Shown here piece after piece: positions 56,722 to 64,000 of a DNA stretch of 64,000 nt. The stretch is taken from positions 124,001 to 188,000 of the forward strand of contig JACJXZ010000015.1 in assembly GCA_020636375.1 (NCBI GenBank), read 5' to 3'. A program made the position numbers and the translations under genes. Under the pieces are notes generated by a model. It saw only the letters and a program-made list of their open reading frames with translations, was not told the DNA's origin and searched no databases. The number at the start of each line of letters is the position of its first letter. The first letter of the stretch is position 1. Source of the DNA: Lewinellaceae bacterium. GTDB taxonomy: Bacteria; Bacteroidota; Bacteroidia; Chitinophagales; Saprospiraceae.

Positions 56722-57837
56722 TCATCCAACCACCTTCCCATACACCTGCAGCCGGCTCACCCCCCCGTCCGGAAAGATGTTGAAGCGCACGTGCGTCACC
56801 GGCGGGGCATGCAGGACTTCCCTTTCAAAGAAATGCTCCCTGTGGGCAGAGAGTTTCTGTTCGTCCATCAGCAGCATCCAGTGTGCCTCGTCGTTCTTCA
56901 CCCTTTCGTCATCCGGGCAGAAGCAGCCCTCGAGGCTGCAGCGGTCGGGGTAGTTGCCCTTAAAATGGCAGGTGTCGACCATCACCTTTTTGACGCGGCC
57001 GGGGGCGGCCAGCCGGACGATGATCCAGTCGCGGTTGTTGGGGGTGCGGTTGCGTTTGGTTTCCCAGCCGTCGCCCATGTTTTCGCCCCGGCCCGGCAAG
57101 AGGAGGTTGTGCATGGAGCTGAAGAACATGTCGTTGCAGAGCAGGGCGCGGGCGCCGTTCACGGCGGCGGCCAGGTTGACGAGTTCTTCGGGGGCCACCG
57201 TAGTCCAGTCCTTAAACACCTCCCCGTACGCCCGGAAGCGGGCCACGCCCCCATCGGGGTAGATATGCAGTTTCAGGTGGGTGAATACCTCGTTGTTTTG
57301 AGGCTGCCTGGTGCCGCCTTCGCGGGCCTGGAGGCCCGCGCTCCCGGGATGAGGCTGCCTGATGAAACCTTCGCGGGCCTGGAGGCCCGCGCTCCCGGGA
57401 TGGCAGGCGTACCAGTTCTGGCTGCCTGGCGCCAGGGGGGATTGGGGCAGCACTTCCGTCCAGTTCAACCCTTCGTCCAGGAGGGCATCCAGGCCGGCGC
57501 CGGGAGCATACACGGCATCCACCGAGGCGAAGGGCGGGTGGTTGCCCAGGAAGTGGTTGGTGTCGATGTCGAACCCGTGCAGCCGGCCGGCGGTAGCCAG
57601 TTGGATGATGCACCAGTCGTGCCCGGGCGTGCGTTTGCGGCGGGATTCCCATCCGTCCATCCACTTGCCGCGGTCCGTATATTTATCCGGTATAAAGACG
57701 CCCCGGCCCGGCTTGATGAGGTTTTCCTTTTCGGCGAAGAAGTCGTCGGTGGCGTAGAGGACTTTGCCGCCTAGTTTTTCGGCGGCCAGGTCGGTGAAGG
57801 TGGCTGGGAGGTATTCGGACAGGGTGTGTGTTGTCAT
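56722..57837 (-). CDS. alc: Allantoicase with tandem in-frame palindromic insertions
   Basis: A 371-residue allantoicase (allantoate to ureidoglycolate and urea). Both family halves are present: VLYATDDFFAEKENLIKPGR, WMDGWESRRKRTPGHDWCII and HGFDIDTNHFLGNHPPFASV in the first; LKLHIYPDGGVARFRAYGEV, ARALLCNDMFFSSMHNLLLP, MGDGWETKRNRTPNNRDWI and VRFNIFPDGGVSRLQVYGKV in the second. Residues 146-179 are two tandem copies of HPGSAGLQAREG-x-x-RQP, absent from ordinary allantoicases at the junction QNWYAC...NNEVFTHLKL. The DNA (57301-57402) is two copies of a 51-base palindromic unit, exactly 17 codons each. The enzyme may tolerate it as a surface loop. Confidence 0.93.
   Translation of the reverse strand: MTTHTLSEYLPATFTDLAAEKLGGKVLYATDDFFAEKENLIKPGRGVFIPDKYTDRGKWMDGWESRRKRTPGHDWCIIQLATAGRLHGFDIDTNHFLGNHPPFASVDAVYAPGAGLDALLDEGLNWTEVLPQSPLAPGSQNWYACHPGSAGLQAREGFIRQPHPGSAGLQAREGGTRQPQNNEVFTHLKLHIYPDGGVARFRAYGEVFKDWTTVAPEELVNLAAAVNGARALLCNDMFFSSMHNLLLPGRGENMGDGWETKRNRTPNNRDWIIVRLAAPGRVKKVMVDTCHFKGNYPDRCSLEGCFCPDDERVKNDEAHWMLLMDEQKLSAHREHFFEREVLHAPPVTHVRFNIFPDGGVSRLQVYGKVVG
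57301..57402. repeat. Two 51-base palindromic units inside allantoicase
   Basis: Copies 57301-57351 and 57352-57402, differing mainly at the variable tri- to tetranucleotides after AGGCTGCCTG. Each has the core GCGGGCCTGGAGGCCCGC (57322-57339; 57373-57390), 8-nt arms around a CT-GG-AG centre, the same architecture as the RAYT palindromes. The period of 51 preserves the reading frame. Confidence 0.9.
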
Positions 57838-57891
57838 ATTGATCTTTTATGTTACCAGTCAAACAGATCATCAAGGGTTAAAGCCTGGGTG

Positions 57892-57973
57892 GTGTATTAA
57901 ATCCGTTGAACTTTCGGTGCAAATGGAGAGCGGACCTACAGGTCCGCTGAATGGATCAACGGATTTAATACAC
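57892..57973. mobile_element. 82-bp element with perfect 18-bp terminal inverted repeats
   Basis: GTGTATTAAATCCGTTGA at 57892-57909 and its exact complement at 57956-57973, with an inner stem AGCGGACC/GGTCCGCT. The right end lies within the 3' end of the ATPase remnant and supplies its stop codon (57965-57967). Confidence 0.85.
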
Positions 57974-58765
57974 TACCCTATGTTCATTAGGCATTAATCC
58001 AAATGTCGTGATCAAGGTCAGGAATAATTGTTTAGGTGTTTGGGTGACAGCTTTAAAAATGGCCAGTTTTTCTCTTAAGTTCTGCGCGTGGGCTTTGGTT
58101 AGAACAAATGGGGTGTTGTTAAATTTAATTTCGAAAATATTAATCACATGGTCGTTTCGATCAATTAAAAGGTCGATTTGCACACCCTTCTGTAGTGAAG
58201 TTCCTTTTTTATAAAAAGAAGCGGACTCGGAATAAACGCCTCCAATACTTAGCGCTCTTTTTATTTGTTGCGTATGTTTAAGGCAAATGTTTTCGAAAGC
58301 GTAGCCGCTCCAGCTCCTGTAATTTTGCGTCTGGCTCAGTTTTTGCCAGATTTCAGTTTCCCGATACATTTTGCCCTCAATAAATTGGAGGTAGAACAGG
58401 GAGTACTCGTCAGTCAGCCGGTAAAGGAGGTTTTTTTTCTTCTTGCCAAAAGAATAATAAGCAGTGATAAAGCCAGAATGCGATAATTCCTCTAAAACTC
58501 TTTTGACGCTTCCTCCTTCCGAAAACCGAGCCGTAGAGATGATCTCATTTCTGGTCAATCCCTGTCGTTTTCCGGCTAAGGCCCTGATCACAGCAATGTG
58601 GCGCTCGGCATTTTTAAACAAAGCAGGGTAAAGCCTGGAGAATTCCGTGTTTAATAAACCGTTTTTGGAAAAGCAAATTTCGTCAATATTTTGCGTGGCG
58701 CTTTTCCCGGCCTCGATTTCTTTTAAATAGTGTGGAATGCCACTTGCCGACCTGTAAAGTGGCGT
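57965..58765 (-). pseudogene. Remnant of an ATP-binding protein with DUF234 C-terminal domain
   Basis: The frame encodes the C-terminal half of a prokaryotic AAA-type ATPase: SASGIPHYLKEIEAGKSATQ, LFKNAERHIAVIRALAGKRQ, a winged-helix segment ending LLYRLTDEYSLFYLQFIEG, and the DUF234 nuclease-like part (SGYAFENICLKHTQQIKRAL, QIDLLIDRNDHVINIFEIKF). The N-terminal AAA domain with Walker A and B is missing: upstream of about 58765 homology ends near an inverted repeat (ATTTGGCGGAAT, 58788-58829) and the frame runs into allantoinase. The last residues and stop come from the element at 57892-57973. A+T-rich, probably imported and now dead, inside the ureide gene cluster. Confidence 0.8.
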
Positions 58766-58848
58766 ATTTTCATGGTTTTTTGTTTGTATTTGGCGGAATA
58801 CATTAAAATTAAACGGATTCCGCCAAATATAAAAGTGATTGGGAGGAA

Positions 58849-60189
58849 TTAAATGCGATCGGTAAAAACGGTCTTTCCCACTTTCTCTTCCCTCATTGCT
58901 CCCTCCCAATACACTACCCGCCCGTTCACTGCCGTCATCTCCACTTTCCCAGCCAGGTTTTGCCCGATGTAAGGCGAGGCCTTATGCCGGTGCCATACGG
59001 CAGATTCGTCTATGATCTCTTCCTCTTCCGGAATCCAGGCTGCCAGGTCGGCGTCGAAGCCTTCTTTGATGAGTCCCTTGCTGCGTTCCGCCCCGATGAA
59101 GCGGGCGGGCCGGCTGGTCACCAACGGTATGAATTCTTCCAGGGACAAATGCCCCCGCAGGGCCGTCCAGCTGGCCGGCAGCAGGAACTGCAGGCCGGCG
59201 ATGCCGCCCCAGGCCTTCATCAGGTTGCCGCTGTCCAGCTCCTTGATGCCGGGCGGGGCGGGGGAGTGGTCGGAGGCCAGGAAGCCGATAGCGCCTGCTT
59301 TGATGCCGGCGATCAGCGCTTCGTTGTTGGCCCGTTCCCGGATCGGCGGGGCGCACTTGTAGAGGGGCTGGCCGTCGGGGATGGCATCGGCATGGAAATA
59401 GAGGTAATGCGGGCAGGTTTCCACCGTCAGCGGCAGGCCTCGTTTCCGGGCCTCGGCGATGGCGGGGAGGGCCTCGGCGGAGGACAAGTGCACGATGTGG
59501 GTGGGGCAGTCGTATTGCCCGCACAGGCGGATCATCTTCCGGATGGCCTCGTTTTCCCACTGTTTGGGGCGGGAGGCCAGGTAGGCCGGGTAGCTGCGCG
59601 GATCGGCCGGGGCAGGCGGCGCGGTATCCGGCGCCAGCTCGCAGTGGGCCAGCAGCTTGCTGCCCTTGCGGGCAATCAGCGGCATGGCCCGGTGCAGATC
59701 GGCTTCCGTAACGTTTGGGAACTCGTCGATGCCCGAGTGTACGAGGAAAACCTTGACGCCCAAACACCCGGCATCCAGCAGGGCCTCCAGGTCACTTAGC
59801 GGCCCGCCGGTGTATCCGGCCCAGAAGCCGCAGTTGACGTGCAGCTTGCCTTGTGCCGCTTCCGTTTTCTGCCGCAGGGCCTCCGGGTTGGTCACCACCG
59901 GCGAGGAGTTCAGCGGCATATCCACGATGGTGGCGATGCCGCCGCAGGCTGCCGCCCGGGTGGCGGTATCGAAGCCTTCCCACTCCGTCCGCCCCGGCTC
60001 ATTGACGTGGACGTGCGCATCGATCAGGCCGGGCATCAGCACGGCGCTGCCCAGTTCGATGAGCTGTTGGTGAGCATGGCGCCCGGCGCGCACGCGGTGG
60101 ATCTTGTCGCCGCGCACTTCGACGGTGGCCTCCGTGAGCGCCCCGTCGATCCAGCAGCGGCGGCTGTGTAAGGCATAGGTTGGTTCCAT
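58849..60189 (-). CDS. allB: Allantoinase / cyclic amidohydrolase
   Basis: A 446-residue amidohydrolase from ATG 60189 (MEPTYALHSRRCWIDGALTE). Metal-site motifs: MPGLIDAHVHVNEPGR, the carboxylated Lys in CLGVKVFLVHSG, His in LLAHCELAPD and THIVHLSSAEALP, and catalytic Asp in GFLASDHSPAPPGIKE. The TEWEGFDTATRAAACGG block and the phenolic-substrate region fit allantoinase better than dihydroorotase, and the neighbouring puuD and alc support it: allantoin is opened to allantoate for the next enzyme. An in-frame extension to 60312 overlaps intergenic DNA and is rejected. It is not directly coupled to alc because of the ATPase remnant. Confidence 0.93.
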   Translation of the reverse strand: MEPTYALHSRRCWIDGALTEATVEVRGDKIHRVRAGRHAHQQLIELGSAVLMPGLIDAHVHVNEPGRTEWEGFDTATRAAACGGIATIVDMPLNSSPVVTNPEALRQKTEAAQGKLHVNCGFWAGYTGGPLSDLEALLDAGCLGVKVFLVHSGIDEFPNVTEADLHRAMPLIARKGSKLLAHCELAPDTAPPAPADPRSYPAYLASRPKQWENEAIRKMIRLCGQYDCPTHIVHLSSAEALPAIAEARKRGLPLTVETCPHYLYFHADAIPDGQPLYKCAPPIRERANNEALIAGIKAGAIGFLASDHSPAPPGIKELDSGNLMKAWGGIAGLQFLLPASWTALRGHLSLEEFIPLVTSRPARFIGAERSKGLIKEGFDADLAAWIPEEEEIIDESAVWHRHKASPYIGQNLAGKVEMTAVNGRVVYWEGAMREEKVGKTVFTDRI

Positions 60190-60277
60190 ATTATTGAGTG
60201 GATGAGCGAATGACAGAATACCATTAAGCGACGAGCGATCCTGATAGCGATCGGGAAGACGGGCCGCCATGCCCGCT

Positions 60278-61042
60278 TCATCCCAGCGCCTTCGTCGCCA
60301 CCATAAACCCATAATTCCGGTTCTGTACCGTAGGGCTGTGGTTGAACTCGGCGATCACAAAGCCGTGCGCCTTCAGGTGGCGCGCCAGCGCCAGGCCGGT
60401 ATAGTCGGGCCGTTTCAGGTCGTGAAACTCCAGGGAGATGGTCGTGATGCGGTCGAGCAGCGCCGGGCCGGCTTCCAGCAGGATGGGGTACTCGGCGCCT
60501 TCGCAGTCGAGCTTCAGGAAGTCCACCTCTTCAAGGTCCTGTTCCTGCAGGAGCGAATCGAGGGTCAGGCTCCGCACTTTTTCCGTTTCCACCGGCCCCA
60601 TGCCTTCCCGGAACAGGGAGTGGTTGGCATGGCGGTCCAGGAAGAGGTCTGCCTCTCCGGACTGGCCGGAGACGGCGGCCCGGATGGGGTAGGCGTTTTC
60701 CACCTTGCTGTCCTGGATGTTGCGGCGCAGGACGTTGTAATTGTGCTGCGAAGGTTCGACGGCGATGATGGTGGCTTCCGCGCCGGCGTTGAGGGAGGCG
60801 AAGATGGAAAAATAGCCATAATGAGCGCCGATGTCTACAATAGCCGCGTCTTCGTAAAACGGGAAGTAATTGGCGTAAACGCGGGAAGAAAAAATCTCGC
60901 GCAGCACGCCCAGCCCGTCCCGCTGCCGGCTGTAAGCAAGTGCTATGCCATTGGACCGGCAGATGCGCCGGAAGGCGGCCCGGTTGGCCCCGAGCCTGCC
61001 CCAAATCCTTTGTAGCCTGTGCGGCCGTTCTTCTGAAAGCAT
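60278..61042 (-). CDS. FkbM-family methyltransferase
   Basis: A 254-residue SAM-dependent methyltransferase of the FkbM family. SAM-binding motif AIVDIGAHYGYFSIFASLNA, then IIAVEPSQHNYNVLRRNIQD, and the family block VDFLKLDCEGAEYPILLEAG with the acidic motif. The C-terminus ISLEFHDLKRPDYTGLALAR closes the fold. ATG 61042 (MLSEERPHRLQRIWGRL) is used; a TTG at 61090 would lengthen it by 16 residues. FkbM proteins O-methylate sugars, polyketides or lipids; no glycan gene is adjacent apart from the frameshifted glycosyltransferase far upstream, so the acceptor is unknown. Confidence 0.88.
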   Translation of the reverse strand: MLSEERPHRLQRIWGRLGANRAAFRRICRSNGIALAYSRQRDGLGVLREIFSSRVYANYFPFYEDAAIVDIGAHYGYFSIFASLNAGAEATIIAVEPSQHNYNVLRRNIQDSKVENAYPIRAAVSGQSGEADLFLDRHANHSLFREGMGPVETEKVRSLTLDSLLQEQDLEEVDFLKLDCEGAEYPILLEAGPALLDRITTISLEFHDLKRPDYTGLALARHLKAHGFVIAEFNHSPTVQNRNYGFMVATKALG

Positions 61043-61206
61043 GGCACAATCTACTAAGTTAACTTTTGCAAAAGAAGAAAGCAAGGACAAAAATCACCAG
61101 CCGGCCTGAAGGTTTTCATTGAAAATATGGCGATAAAAACGATTGATTGTACTTGGGGATTTCTTTAGTGAAAAGGATATTTTTTCTGATATAAAACCTC
61201 AAGATT

Positions 61207-62688
61207 ATGAAAAACCCACTAACCAACGGCATTGGACTTTTCCTGTGGGTTATGGGAGCGGCCATCGTCCTGGCCTTCTCTGCCTGCGAAAAAGACAAGA
61301 GCGAACCACTACCCACCAACCTGCGCGACCTGCCGGGGGTCGGCTACCTGGGCCAGGGCTATGACGCCTTCGGCGATTTTGCGGCTACCGACGAACTTAA
61401 AGCTGCCCTGATCGATTTTGAGCAGTACCGGAAAGAACAAGTAGGAGATAAGGAATACCGGGTGCCGGAAGAAGTAGATGTGCAACTCGTGGAGTCGAAT
61501 GCCTTTATGTCCTTCCTGGGGCAAACCCCGGCGGAGTTTCAGGGCAGCCAGATGGCCGCCGTGGGGCTGAGCGGCGGGTATCCCTACTTCAGCGGGGCTG
61601 TCCTCGACAACTTCCAGGTGGCCCATTACCGCACCCTGGATTACGCCTTTGTACAGGTGGGCAATACGGTGAACCGCTGGACAGTTTCCCTGCCCTATGA
61701 CGCTGCTTTGCTCCGGGCCATGCTCACCGATGCAGCCCGGGCCGACCTGGCTAATCTGCCGCCAGACGAGCTGTTCGCCAAATACGGAACCCACCTGCTG
61801 ACCGCAGCCACCATTGGTGCCCGGGCCGACTACTACGTCGCCGCCGACAAGGGCAAAACCGCCCAGATCAACCTCGCCCAGGCCGCCGAAGCATCCTTCA
61901 AAGCCGCCCTGGGGCTGATCGACCTGAACGCGGAACCCCAGTACCAGGAAATGGTGAATACGCTGCGGGAAAATGCCTTCATCGGGATGCGCGTCCGGGG
62001 CGGCAACCCGGCCTGCGGGCACAATATCTTTGCTCCCGGCAACTACCAGGCCTGGCTGAATTCCGTAGACGACGGGCTGGTGATCAGCAGCCTGGCCAAC
62101 CCCAGCCTCCTGCCGCTTTGGGAACTTTGCGAGAACAGCACCCGCCGGGCAGCTGTGGAGCAAGCCTTTCAGGCCTACGCCTCCGCCCACGAGCTGCCGC
62201 CGGTCGTGACCGACGCCAAAACCAGCATCACCGAGATCCTCATCAAATCCGGCACGGAAGAAAACCCCTATTTCTACCAGGAACCAGGCTTTAAAGTGAT
62301 CCCTGAAAACCTGAATGACGGCACCGACGGCGACTTTATCTTCCTGATGTATAAAGAAGGGCTGGATATCGAAGCCAGTATCAATGAGCTGGCTACCGTC
62401 AGCGGCGTCAATCCCCAGGCGCCTGCCGGCTGGTTCCGGATCGGTACAGACCTCAACGAGGGGACCGGTTCGGGTGGAGACCCGGAAATCTACCTCTGTT
62501 ATAAAAAAGCCGCCTTCAGCGACAACCCGATCCGCCAGCTGATGGTCCTTAAAGGGGAGGAACCCCCGCTTCCTGAAGGTTTTGTGTTCGTGAGTAATTT
62601 TTATTACCACAACAACCAGGACTGCAACCATGGCGCAGGCGGAACGCCTGTCTACCTCATCTATTCGAGAGAGGTGTCGAAGCCGTAG
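61207..62688 (+). CDS. MACPF-domain lipoprotein with MABP-like C-terminus, copy 1
   Basis: A 493-residue protein. Lipoprotein signal to Cys27 (AIVLAFSAC). The MACPF domain spans about 45-345: VGYLGQGYDAFGDFA (N-terminal MACPF block), signature YGTHLLTAATIGARAD at 193-208, in which the usual second Gly of the GG pair is Ala, and NYQAWLNSVDDG. The C-terminal part (about 350-490: GFKVIPENLNDGTDGDFIFL, GWFRIGTDLNEGTGSGGDPE, IYLCYKKAAF, VFVSNFYYHNNQDC) is a beta-prism resembling the MABP domain of phospholipid-binding proteins. Bacterial MACPF lipoproteins include the Bacteroidales BSAP antimicrobial pore-formers; such a role is inferred. Confidence 0.9.
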   Translation: MKNPLTNGIGLFLWVMGAAIVLAFSACEKDKSEPLPTNLRDLPGVGYLGQGYDAFGDFAATDELKAALIDFEQYRKEQVGDKEYRVPEEVDVQLVESNAFMSFLGQTPAEFQGSQMAAVGLSGGYPYFSGAVLDNFQVAHYRTLDYAFVQVGNTVNRWTVSLPYDAALLRAMLTDAARADLANLPPDELFAKYGTHLLTAATIGARADYYVAADKGKTAQINLAQAAEASFKAALGLIDLNAEPQYQEMVNTLRENAFIGMRVRGGNPACGHNIFAPGNYQAWLNSVDDGLVISSLANPSLLPLWELCENSTRRAAVEQAFQAYASAHELPPVVTDAKTSITEILIKSGTEENPYFYQEPGFKVIPENLNDGTDGDFIFLMYKEGLDIEASINELATVSGVNPQAPAGWFRIGTDLNEGTGSGGDPEIYLCYKKAAFSDNPIRQLMVLKGEEPPLPEGFVFVSNFYYHNNQDCNHGAGGTPVYLIYSREVSKP

Positions 62689-62703
62689 GCTGTTTTGCAT
62701 CTG

Positions 62704-62740
62704 AAAAGGCGAAGGAACCTTTGGGGGCTTTCGCCTTTTT
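62704..62740 (+). terminator. Intrinsic terminator after MACPF copy 1
   Basis: AAAAGGCGAA (62704-62713) pairs with TTCGCCTTTT (62730-62739), followed by T and A residues, 15 bases after the stop of the first MACPF gene. It indicates separate transcription of the second copy. Confidence 0.85.
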
Positions 62741-62924
62741 AATCACTACTTAGATGCCCGGCCTCTACATTTTTCTATCCGCCGTAAAGGAAATTCTTTC
62801 TCCTCCTTTGCAGCCCCCGGAATAAAGAATTGTCTTTCTAATACCTCTCATCCGATATCGGCCTCGCACAGGAATTCCACCAACGGGAAATGTTTTTGGC
62901 TTTTTCTAATTAAAACCACAGATC

Positions 62925-64000
62925 ATGAAACACCCGCTGACCATTTCCCCATGGATTATGGCGCTGGCCCTGTTGGCCTTTTCTGCCTGCCAGAAAGACG
63001 CCTCCGTCCCCGAACCCGTCAACCTGCCTGAACTGCCGGGCCTGCACTACCTGGGCCGGGGCTACAACGCCTTCGGCGACTATGCAACTGCCGGCGAGCT
63101 GAAAGCCCCGCTGATCAGTTTCCGGCATTTCAGGAAAGAGGTTGCTGGAGCGTACGAATACAAAGTGCCCGAAGAAGTCGAGGTGCAGGCCGTGAACGAG
63201 AGCCGTTTTGAGTCGTTTTCGGCCCCGGACATCGAAAAGTTCCAAAACCAGCTCCAGGCATCCGCCGGGCTGGACGGCGGCTTCCCGTTCTTCAGCGGCG
63301 CCATCGCCGCCAGCTTCGAAGCCGTCCATTACCGGACCACTTACTATGCTTTTGCCCTGGCGAGCCATACGGTGAACCGCTGGAAGATAGCGCTGCCATA
63401 CGATGCCGCGCTCCTGAGAACAATGCTGACCGAGGAGGCCAGAACGGCATTGGCGACGCTGCCGCCGGCCCAGTTGTTCGGACAATACGGAACCCACCTC
63501 CTGACGGCTGCTGCCGTCGGGGGCCGGGCCGATTATTATGTCGCCGCCGACAAGAGCCAAACCGGGGCGCTCGACCTGGCGCAGGCTGCCGAGGCCGCTT
63601 TCAAAGCCAGCCTGGGAGATGGCCGCCTGAACGTCGATCCGCAAGATCAGGAAATGGCGGCTACCCTGCGGGAGCATTCTTTTATCGGCGTTCGCGTCCA
63701 GGGTGGAAATCCGGCACCCGGCCAGCAAATTTTTGGCGAGGCCAATTACCATTCCTGGCTGAATTCCGTTGATGAAAACCCGGCGCTTTGCGGCTTTTCC
63801 ATCCCGGGCCTGATGCCGATCTGGGAGCTGTGCGAAACCGGCGCCCGGCGGGCAGAACTGGAGGAAGCCTTCCGGCATTACGCTGCCGGCTTTGAATTGC
63901 CGCCCGTCATTGAAGACGCCAAAACCAACATCGCGGAAGTCCTGGTCAAATCCGGCCCACATGAGAATCCTTACTATTACCAGGCGCCGGGATACAAAGT
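62925..64000 (+). CDS. MACPF-domain lipoprotein, copy 2 (3' end outside window)
   Basis: ATG 62925 opens a frame that stays open to the end of the window (358 codons). MKHPLTISPWIMALALLAFS precedes AC (Cys22), a lipoprotein signal. The protein is a clear paralogue of copy 1: LPGLHYLGRGYNAFGDYATA, VNRWKIALPYDAALLR, signature YGTHLLTAAAVGGRAD with the canonical GG, NYHSWLNSVDEN, PGLMPIWELCETGARRAELE. It diverges most in the region before the signature (SRFESFSAPDIEKFQNQLQA). The MABP-like C-terminus should follow beyond 64000 (SGPHENPYYYQAPGYK begins it). A tandem duplication of an exported pore-former-like protein. Confidence 0.88.
   Translation, partial: MKHPLTISPWIMALALLAFSACQKDASVPEPVNLPELPGLHYLGRGYNAFGDYATAGELKAPLISFRHFRKEVAGAYEYKVPEEVEVQAVNESRFESFSAPDIEKFQNQLQASAGLDGGFPFFSGAIAASFEAVHYRTTYYAFALASHTVNRWKIALPYDAALLRTMLTEEARTALATLPPAQLFGQYGTHLLTAAAVGGRADYYVAADKSQTGALDLAQAAEAAFKASLGDGRLNVDPQDQEMAATLREHSFIGVRVQGGNPAPGQQIFGEANYHSWLNSVDENPALCGFSIPGLMPIWELCETGARRAELEEAFRHYAAGFELPPVIEDAKTNIAEVLVKSGPHENPYYYQAPGYK

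Noticed and set aside
58765..58909. N-terminal extension of the ATPase remnant to 58909
   Set aside because: No homology, overlaps the allantoinase 3' end and crosses an inverted repeat; not considered coding.

Overview
The window reads as a chromosome segment of a moderately GC-rich Bacteroidota, most likely of the Saprospiria (Lewinella/Haliscomenobacter-like) type. The evidence is type IX secretion (T9SS) C-terminal sorting domains on several exported proteins, two TonB-dependent receptors (one with an N-terminal carboxypeptidase-regulatory-like domain), lipoproteins with FSAC-type lipoboxes, TAnnTTTG-type promoter elements, and a GGDD (pyrophosphate-type) phosphofructokinase. The class assignment is inference; the phylum is well supported. 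No rRNA, tRNA or CRISPR array was recognised.

Layout. 0-3.5 kb: the 3' end of feoB, an outer-membrane barrel protein and a PLP-dependent decarboxylase. 3.6-7.2 kb: a visibly A+T-rich, probably imported restriction-modification cassette (XRE regulator, C5-cytosine methyltransferase with a large extra C-terminal region, PD-(D/E)XK-like nuclease) with a palindromic operator candidate. 7.2-21 kb: housekeeping and exported enzymes (SDR, M19 dipeptidase, S37 peptidase, a tandem TonB_C/TPR protein, a SIMPL protein, a metallopeptidase, PcrA/UvrD helicase, AhpD-like protein, cysteine desulfurase, TonB receptor). 21.5-29.5 kb: an IscA-like protein, a glycosyltransferase with two frameshifts, a T9SS beta-propeller-like protein, a beta-carbonic anhydrase broken by one base, and a second TonB receptor with a 3' frameshift. 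29.5-31.3 kb: a REP-associated tyrosine transposase (RAYT) surrounded by palindromes, one of which also lies in frame inside the next gene. 31-41.8 kb: ZIP transporter, one-piece hybrid two-component regulator, lipoprotein, CIA30 protein, dihaem cytochrome c, phosphofructokinase, ADP-ribosylglycohydrolase. 42-46.2 kb: a polyamine cluster (SpeD, glutathionylspermidine-synthase-like enzyme, membrane spermidine-synthase-like protein). 46-52.6 kb: small lipoproteins, an OmpA-family protein, a coiled-coil protein and a T9SS-exported arginine-deiminase-family protein. 53-61 kb: transposase remnant, DUF429 protein, then a ureide pathway (PuuD urate oxidase, allantoicase, allantoinase) interrupted by a dead ATPase. 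61.2-64 kb: two tandem MACPF lipoproteins, the second running off the window.

The most striking property is the density and variety of palindromic elements. Almost every gene junction from 1.9 to 58 kb carries one: long hairpins with low-complexity arms, MITE-like elements with terminal inverted repeats, and a 70-bp element present twice as an exact inverted copy 17 kb apart. Several lie in frame within genes (oxidoreductase, allantoicase, histidine-kinase ATP lid and linker, TonB receptor). Two families share the same architecture, 8-nt arms around a CT-GG-AG centre, and the RAYT-associated core is open in all six reading frames. The inferred picture is a RAYT-linked population of palindromes able to enter coding sequence without breaking it.
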